DNA from: Candidatus Altimarinota bacterium
Lineage (GTDB): Bacteria; Patescibacteriota; Gracilibacteria; UBA4473
DNA length: 64,000 bases
Reading direction: 5' to 3'
Assembly: GCA_021734395.1 (NCBI GenBank)
Contig: JAIPJB010000005.1
Span: 1-64,000 of the forward strand
The stretch's first letter is position 1, and every line of letters begins with the position of its first letter. The position numbers and the translations under genes were made by a program. Positions 59,586-64,000 of the stretch are shown in pieces. The notes beneath the pieces are model-generated. The model ran no database searches, was not told the DNA's origin, and saw only the letters and a list, made by a program, of their open reading frames with translations.

Positions 59586-60173
59586 TTACATTGTTTTTAT
59601 TGCTTCCAACGTGGTAATGGGAATGCCGTGTTGTTGAGAAAGATGGAATAACTCCTCGAGAGAAGCAATTTCTCCTTCCGTATTCAGGATTTCCCCGACA
59701 ATCATTGCGGGAGATTGTCCGAGAATACGGGCTAATTTTACACCGGCTTCAGTATGTCCGAAACGTCCATTATCTTCTTGTGCCAAAAGCGGAAATGTGT
59801 GACCCGGCATAACCAGATCTTTTGAGGTTGCGGATGGATTGCAGAGCGTTTGAATCGTTTTTGTTCTGTCAGAAGCCGAAACTCCAGTTGTTATTTCCTC
59901 GGTGGCATCCACAGAAACGCAAAAATTCGTATGAAACAAATTAGAATTCTCTTTTATCATCAGCGGAATATCGAATTTTTTGATAATTTCCTTTCCGCAC
60001 GGGACACAAATCATTCCTTTCGCATTCTGAAATAAGAAATTTATTTTTTGAGGCGTTACCTTTTCTGCCAAGAGAAAAAAATCGCCTTCTTTTTCTCGGT
60101 GTTCATCAAATACAATAATAAAATCTCCTTGCTTGAGGGCAGCAATAATTGTTTCTGGGGAATCATATTTCAT
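59586..60173 (-). CDS. ribB: 3,4-dihydroxy-2-butanone 4-phosphate synthase
   Basis: RibB makes the four-carbon precursor of the riboflavin xylene ring from ribulose 5-phosphate. The 195-aa protein has FDEHREKEGDFFLLAEKVTP (acidic metal site), NAKGMICVPC, TTGVSASDRTKTIQ and PGHTFPLLAQ with FGHTEAGVKLARI. It is a stand-alone RibB, not the common RibBA fusion. It overlaps the ribH stop by 4 nt. RibA, RibD and RibE are not in the window. Confidence 0.93.
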   Translation of the reverse strand: MKYDSPETIIAALKQGDFIIVFDEHREKEGDFFLLAEKVTPQKINFLFQNAKGMICVPCGKEIIKKFDIPLMIKENSNLFHTNFCVSVDATEEITTGVSASDRTKTIQTLCNPSATSKDLVMPGHTFPLLAQEDNGRFGHTEAGVKLARILGQSPAMIVGEILNTEGEIASLEELFHLSQQHGIPITTLEAIKTM

Positions 60174-60565
60174 TGAGAAAACAACTGTTTCATATGAAGG
60201 GCGGTTTGAGCGTATTCAGCACCGTTTTGTGTTCGCTCTTGGGCATGCCGAAGTTCTTGGCAAGCTAAAACTCCATGCACGATAGGAATTGATTCATCCA
60301 AGCTGACACGTACCAGACCATCTCGACAGGCATCAATCACATATTCATAGTGATCGGTATCACCTTTGAGGACACATCCCAGGGCAATAATTGCATCTGG
60401 TTTTTTTTTGCGAATCATTTTTTGTGCGGCAATTGGCAATTCTACGGCTCCCGGGACACGAATAATTTCGTATGTCTCTTGAGCTTTTTTGAGTACCTCC
60501 ACAGCGGAAGCCTCCAACTTATCAGTAATATCAGATCGAAAATGAGCCGTCAGAATAAGGATCAT
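60170..60565 (-). CDS. ribH: 6,7-dimethyl-8-ribityllumazine synthase
   Basis: RibH condenses the RibB product with 5-amino-6-ribitylaminouracil. The 131-aa protein lacks the usual N-terminal 15-20 residues but keeps ILTAHFRSDITDKL, YEIIRVPGAVELPIAAQKMI, ALGCVLKGDTDHYEYVIDAC and HGVLACQELRHAQERT-like end segments. It overlaps genes on both sides by 4 nt, giving the order unknown-ribH-ribB in one operon. Confidence 0.93.
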   Translation of the reverse strand: MILILTAHFRSDITDKLEASAVEVLKKAQETYEIIRVPGAVELPIAAQKMIRKKKPDAIIALGCVLKGDTDHYEYVIDACRDGLVRVSLDESIPIVHGVLACQELRHAQERTQNGAEYAQTALHMKQLFSQ

Positions 60566-60960
60566 TGTTTTTCTTTTGCCAGCCTTACTTCGAAAGGGAT
60601 CGTCTCAACGAGCTGATGATTCATCCATATTTCGGTATGATACAATCCTTCTTCTTCGAATTTTACATTGTTGAAATCACTCACAAAAACAACCTCTTTT
60701 GTTTTTTCATCTTTATGATTGAGGTCCGCTTCGAGCTTTGCAATTGTTTCTCCGGTTTCTTTTTTCAGAATTTGAATCTTCATTTTTGAAGGTTCATGAA
60801 GGGCACAACTCAGAGCAATAGAAAGTTTTGGGTGGAGAGAGGGGAGTTTTCGAACACCAATTATTTTAAACATTCCAATGATATTGAGTTTTCCTTCGCG
60901 AGAAAAGAAAGCCGTATCACAGAGATGGGCGAAATGAATGACAGGATCCTTTTGTTCCAT
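60562..60960 (-). CDS. Conserved hypothetical protein upstream of ribH
   Basis: The 132-aa protein starts MEQKDPVIHFAHLCDTAFFS. It has REGKLNIIGMFKIIGVRKLP and an Ig-like C-terminal part (EEGLYHTEIWMNHQLVETIP). It resembles DUF6941-type proteins with an AEYAxxxxGKLNxIGxF pattern, but no function is known. It is the first gene of the ribH-ribB operon. Its ATG lies 12 nt after the stem of the atpB terminator, so the longer frame running into the stem is rejected. Confidence 0.6.
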   Translation of the reverse strand: MEQKDPVIHFAHLCDTAFFSREGKLNIIGMFKIIGVRKLPSLHPKLSIALSCALHEPSKMKIQILKKETGETIAKLEADLNHKDEKTKEVVFVSDFNNVKFEEEGLYHTEIWMNHQLVETIPFEVRLAKEKQ

Positions 60961-60971
60961 TTTGAACGAAA

Positions 60972-60998
60972 AAAGCGCCGCTACGATAGCGACGCTTT
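60972..60998 (-). terminator. Rho-independent terminator after atpB
   Basis: AAAGCG-x-CGCTA and TAGCG-x-CGCTTT form a 12-position stem with one mismatch and a 3-nt loop. On the minus strand it is followed by TTTTTT, as for an intrinsic terminator of the V-type ATPase B gene. It also separates this gene from the ribH operon. Confidence 0.75.
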
Positions 60999-61019
60999 CG
61001 AGAATTTGCAATACTTTTA

Positions 61020-61063
61020 TTGAACAAAAAGCATGTCCTGGGCTTGACCGAGGATGTGTTCAA
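61020..61063. repeat. Long (44-nt) TTGAACA element with nested hairpin
   Basis: TTGAACAAAAA and TGTGTTCAA are the same ends as the 21-nt elements, separated by 24 nt containing TCCTGGG...CCGAGGA, itself a near-palindrome. It lies in the 3' region of atpB. Confidence 0.7.
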
Positions 61064-61075
61064 CTATTTTCTGTC

Positions 61076-62485
61076 CTATGCCGCAACAGCTTCTTTTGAT
61101 TCGTTCTTTTTTCCCTGTTTGTCGGGATGATATTTGTCGATAATTTTATCGTTGATACGTTTGAGTTCGGTAATAGGGAAGGGACGAAGGAGTTCCCATC
61201 CGAGAGTGAGGGATTCTTCGATATCTCGGTCGATATTGTATCCCTGCCCAACAAATTGTTTTTCAAATTTATCGGCGAACTCGAGATAGATTTTATCGAT
61301 ATCTGACAGAGAACTTTCTCCCAAAACTACCGCCAACTCGCGAACATCTTTTCCTCGTGCATAACAAGCAAAAAGCTGATCTTTGAGTTTGGAATGATCT
61401 TCTCGGGTTTTTCCTTCTCCCATTCCAGCAGATGCCAGACGTGAAAGAGATTTTAATACATCCACAGGGGGCGCAATTTCTTTTTGATACAATCCTCGAT
61501 CCAGTACAAACTGACCCTCGGTAATATATCCGGTCAGGTCAGGGATAGGATGGGTAATGTCGTCTTCTGGCATGGAAAGAATCGGCATCTGAGTGACAGA
61601 TCCGTTTTTTCCTTTGATACGACCGGCTCGTTCATAAATGGTCGAGAGGTCTGTGTAGAGATATCCTGGATATCCACGACGACCAGGAACTTCTTTTCGG
61701 GCGGCAGAAACCTCTCGTAGTGCCTCGGCATAATTGGTCATGTCGGTCAGAATGACCAACACATGCATTTCTTTTTCGAGTGCTAAATATTCCGCAAAAC
61801 TCAGTGCCATTCGAGGAACAGCAATTCGTTCCACTACTGGATCGGCAGCAGTATTAACGAAAAGTGCGGCACGCTCGATAGCACCCGTGCGTTCAAATTC
61901 TTTCTGAAAGTACATGGCTTCCTCAAAGGTTACTCCCATGGCTCCGAAAACAACCGCGAAGTCAGATCCATCTTTTACTTTTGCCTGACGAGCGATCTGG
62001 GTTGCAAGTGCTGCGTGAGGCAGACCTGATCCAGAAAAAATAGGAAGTTTTTGTCCTCGAACCAAAGTGTTCATCACATCGAGCGAAGAAATTCCGGTCT
62101 GAATAAAATCAGCCGGATATGATCGAGAATACGGGTTGATCGCCATACCAGAAATATCGACATTTTTTTCAGCTAAAATTTCTGGTCCGCCATCGATGGG
62201 TTTTCCGGCTCCGTTAAAAATTCGTCCCAAGATATCAGTTGAAACTCCTAAAGTAGCAACTTTCCCTAAAAACTTTGCTTTGAGTCCTTTTGTGGAAAGT
62301 CCTTGGGTAGATTCAAACATCTGTACCAAAGCTCGAGAACCATCAGCTTCTAGCACTTTTCCCATCCGCGTTTCTCCGGTAGAAGTTTTTACTTCGACGA
62401 GTTCTTCGTATTTGACACCGTCTACGCCGTCAACAATAAGAATAGGTCCCGCAATGGCTTCGATATTTTCGTAAATTTTTTGCAT
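61076..62485 (-). CDS. atpB: V-type ATPase subunit B
   Basis: This is the non-catalytic nucleotide-binding subunit of a V/A-type ATPase. The 469-aa protein starts [20 protein letters not shown]. It has [78 protein letters not shown] and [20 protein letters not shown]. As in other B subunits the true Walker A is missing. No A, D or other V-ATPase gene is adjacent; the gene is flanked by its own promoter and terminator. The ATG at 62485 is used; a TTG lies two codons upstream. Confidence 0.94.
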   Translation of the reverse strand: MQKIYENIEAIAGPILIVDGVDGVKYEELVEVKTSTGETRMGKVLEADGSRALVQMFESTQGLSTKGLKAKFLGKVATLGVSTDILGRIFNGAGKPIDGGPEILAEKNVDISGMAINPYSRSYPADFIQTGISSLDVMNTLVRGQKLPIFSGSGLPHAALATQIARQAKVKDGSDFAVVFGAMGVTFEEAMYFQKEFERTGAIERAALFVNTAADPVVERIAVPRMALSFAEYLALEKEMHVLVILTDMTNYAEALREVSAARKEVPGRRGYPGYLYTDLSTIYERAGRIKGKNGSVTQMPILSMPEDDITHPIPDLTGYITEGQFVLDRGLYQKEIAPPVDVLKSLSRLASAGMGEGKTREDHSKLKDQLFACYARGKDVRELAVVLGESSLSDIDKIYLEFADKFEKQFVGQGYNIDRDIEESLTLGWELLRPFPITELKRINDKIIDKYHPDKQGKKNESKEAVAA

Positions 62486-62568
62486 CTGCAAGAGAGATTA
62501 AAATGAAGAGAAGGAGGAGAACCCGCTAAGGCGGGGGGAAAAGAGCAGTCTCTTTTCAAAACGCGCGA

Positions 62569-62596
62569 ATTGTAAAAAGGTTTTTAGAAATGTCAA
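62569..62596 (-). promoter_or_regulatory. Promoter of atpB
   Basis: TTGACA, a 16-bp spacer and TACAAT are read on the minus strand, about 80 nt before the atpB ATG. The leader contains a CCCGC/GCGGG hairpin. Confidence 0.75.
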
Positions 62597-62760
62597 AGGT
62601 TTGGGAAAGATTTTGAAATAGAGAGAATGAGATGATACGTCTAGGACATGACGAATGAATAAGCTTTCCCGTTTATGAATATTTCAAATACTAAATTTGC
62701 GCCCGTTATTCAGGATCATAAAATAGACTTCAGTAAGGAATAAAATTCCTGATAGAAATC

Positions 62761-62788
62761 TTGCCAATTTTTTTAAGCCTCGTACAAT
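62761..62788 (+). promoter_or_regulatory. Promoter of ssb
   Basis: TTGCCA, a 16-bp spacer and TACAAT precede the ssb ATG by about 41 nt. The longer in-frame start at 62761 is inside this promoter. Confidence 0.7.
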
Positions 62789-62829
62789 CAAAAAAGATTT
62801 ATTTCTTATTATTTTTTAATTCTTTTACG

Positions 62830-63264
62830 ATGAATTCATTGAACCGCGCAGAGATCATCGGCAATATTACTCGCGATCCCGAACTCAAATCGACAAAAGC
62901 GGGGCAATCAGTCACTACCATTGGAGTGGCAACAAACCGTGGCTGGACGGATTCCAGTGGAACTCGTCATGACGAGGCAGAATTTCATAATGTTGTCTGT
63001 TGGGGAAAACTCGCAGAAATTTCTTGTCAGTTTTTGAAAAAAGGCGCCAAAGTATATTTTGCTGGTCGGCTTCGAACCCGAAGCTGGGAAGATGAATCCG
63101 GAGTGAAGCATTTTCGAACTGAAATTGTGGCTCAGGATATGATCATGCTTTCACCAAAAGATGGAGACAATGGAAACAATAATTCCAATGTTGGACCAGA
63201 GGATGACAATGCTCCGGATCCAGAACCGGATGATGATGTCTCTTCAGAAGATCTGCCTTTCTAG
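62830..63264 (+). CDS. ssb: Single-stranded DNA-binding protein
   Basis: SSB coats single-stranded DNA in replication and repair. The 144-aa protein begins MNSLNRAEIIGNITRDPELK and carries the OB-fold segment FHNVVCWGKLAEISCQFLKK with VYFAGRLRTRSWEDESGVKH. The acidic linker ends in the partner-binding tail SSEDLPF. The start is fixed by homology and the promoter. It stands alone instead of lying between rpsF and rpsR, and a strong terminator follows. Confidence 0.96.
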   Translation: MNSLNRAEIIGNITRDPELKSTKAGQSVTTIGVATNRGWTDSSGTRHDEAEFHNVVCWGKLAEISCQFLKKGAKVYFAGRLRTRSWEDESGVKHFRTEIVAQDMIMLSPKDGDNGNNNSNVGPEDDNAPDPEPDDDVSSEDLPF

Positions 63265-63288
63265 GTTTTTCAGGCATTGATTTTTTTT

Positions 63289-63317
63289 AAAAGCGCGGTA
63301 CCCTTGACCGCGCTTTT
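63289..63317 (+). terminator. Rho-independent terminator after ssb
   Basis: AAAAGCGCGGT and ACCGCGCTTTT form a perfect 11-bp stem around a 7-nt loop, followed by CTTTTTC. It ends the ssb transcript 20 nt before the ndk start, so ndk needs readthrough or another promoter. Confidence 0.8.
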
Positions 63318-63336
63318 CTTTTTCTCATTCTTTTGT

Positions 63337-63789
63337 ATGGAACAATCACTTGTTATCATTAAACCGGATGCGATTCAGCGTGGACTTGTAGGGAATATTC
63401 TCCAGCGATTTGAGTATAAAGGACTCAAAATTGTGGGACTAAAAATGATCCGCCTCGATGAAGCCCTGCTCAAAGAGCATTATGCTCATGTTGCTGAAAA
63501 ACCCTTTTTTCAGGAACTCTCTCAGTTTATGAGTTCGAGCCCGGTTTTGGTTTTAGTATTAGAAGGCCCACAAGCAGTAGAATTGGTTCGCCTGGTTTGT
63601 GGCATTAGCCCTACGGATATGGGTTCTATACGAGGAGATTTTTCACTCTCAACACAACGAAATGTAGTTCATTCGTCCGATACTCCCGAAAATGCTCAGA
63701 AAGAAATTCGTCGATTTTTTTCCGAAAAAGAGCTTTTCGAGTATGATAAAGATGAGTGGCGCCATGCGCTTTCTCTGAATGAACGCTAA
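63337..63789 (+). CDS. ndk: Nucleoside diphosphate kinase
   Basis: NDK equalises nucleoside triphosphate pools via a phosphohistidine. The 150-aa protein begins MEQSLVIIKPDAIQRGLVGN. It has GLKIVGLKMIRL and the catalytic region RNVVHSSDTPENAQKEI with the active-site His. FSEKELFEYDKDEWRH closes it. The usual RGDF-type segment reads IRGDFS. The ATG is at 63337. The next gene begins 9 nt after the stop. Confidence 0.95.
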   Translation: MEQSLVIIKPDAIQRGLVGNILQRFEYKGLKIVGLKMIRLDEALLKEHYAHVAEKPFFQELSQFMSSSPVLVLVLEGPQAVELVRLVCGISPTDMGSIRGDFSLSTQRNVVHSSDTPENAQKEIRRFFSEKELFEYDKDEWRHALSLNER

Positions 63790-63798
63790 TCCTGCTTC

Positions 63799-64000
63799 AT
63801 GAAAAACACACACAAAATTTTGTTTCTGATCGGTTTCTTTTTTCTTTTGTTTGAGGGAAGAGGAATGGCTTATTTTGCTGATGTGGATGTCACCCATCCT
63901 CATTTTCATGCGATTGAATCTCTCCATGAACAGGATGTCATTGAGGGATACCAGAAGGATGATTTTTTCTTTTATAGTCCACTCAAGCCAGTTCTCAGGG
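63799..64000 (+). CDS. SLH-domain surface protein, partial (runs off the window)
   Basis: Only the first 67 codons are in view. A signal peptide (MKNTHKILFLIGFFFLLFEG) is followed by AYFADVDVTHPHFHAIESLH and QDVIEGYQKD, the start of an SLH domain (the F-x-D-V ... H-W/F-A pattern). It continues past position 64000. It is a second SLH protein, at the far end of the window from the one at 1.3 kb, and lies 9 nt after ndk. Confidence 0.8.
   Translation, partial: MKNTHKILFLIGFFFLLFEGRGMAYFADVDVTHPHFHAIESLHEQDVIEGYQKDDFFFYSPLKPVLR

Larger units (their letters stand above)
62486..62829. other. Intergenic region between atpB and ssb
   Basis: No gene is seen in these 344 nt. They contain a small hairpin (CCCGC-TAAG-GCGGG at 62522-62535) and the atpB and ssb promoters. 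The middle part holds only A/T-rich sequence with an imperfect TCAG...CCTGA inverted repeat around 62730. Confidence 0.6.

Overview
The window looks like a chromosomal segment of a Candidate Phyla Radiation (Patescibacteria) bacterium, possibly Peregrinibacteria-like. The reasons are compact overlapping genes, single-copy translation genes, type IV pilus, VirB4-like and sortase genes, SLH-domain surface proteins and many short palindromic repeats. TGA acts as a stop codon (for example in the GIY-YIG gene and the 30.3 kb nucleotidyltransferase), so the code is standard and not the UGA-glycine code of Gracilibacteria or Absconditabacteria. The taxonomic call is inference.

Layout. 0-9 kb: sugar epimerase, SLH protein, glyS, a REP-associated tyrosine transposase, trpS, sortase, cutA, a CDP-alcohol phosphatidyltransferase and four tRNAs (Asp, Ser, Val, Ser). 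9-22 kb: hydrolase, VirB4-like ATPase, a probable structured leader RNA before a P-type Ca2+-ATPase, hrcA with a CIRCE operator, priA, dnaX, murG and ftsW. 22-29 kb: purD at the end of a type IV pilus operon, then rpsF-rpsR. 29-33 kb: truB, a CoaD-like gene, murB, a GIY-YIG gene and rpsB. 33-41 kb: a small membrane protein and two large secreted surface proteins lie between rpsB and tsf. 41-45 kb: a repeat-rich gap, mutL and a cysteine-rich protein. 45-55 kb: an amino-acid uptake island (complete LivKHMGF ABC transporter, two extra substrate-binding lipoproteins, an NSS-family Na+ symporter) with a TrmB-type regulator at its centre. 55-64 kb: rsmI, chorismate mutase, lactate dehydrogenase, a secreted protein, a PAS/GAF protein, ribB-ribH, an isolated V-type ATPase B subunit, ssb, ndk and the start of another SLH protein.

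The physiology suggested is a host- or community-dependent cell. It imports amino acids, has only part of the purine and riboflavin pathways in view, ferments to lactate, and invests in large secreted surface proteins and pili.

The most unusual signal is genomic. At least ten kinds of short palindromic or low-complexity repeat are scattered through the window. Several sit in frame inside housekeeping genes (glyS, trpS, truB, murB, murG, mutL, the P-type ATPase) and even inside the REP-type transposase. A second signal is a uniform promoter, TTGnnn-N16-TACAAT, before tRNA and housekeeping genes. Repeats, promoters and overlaps were found by reading, not by computation, and no database search was run.
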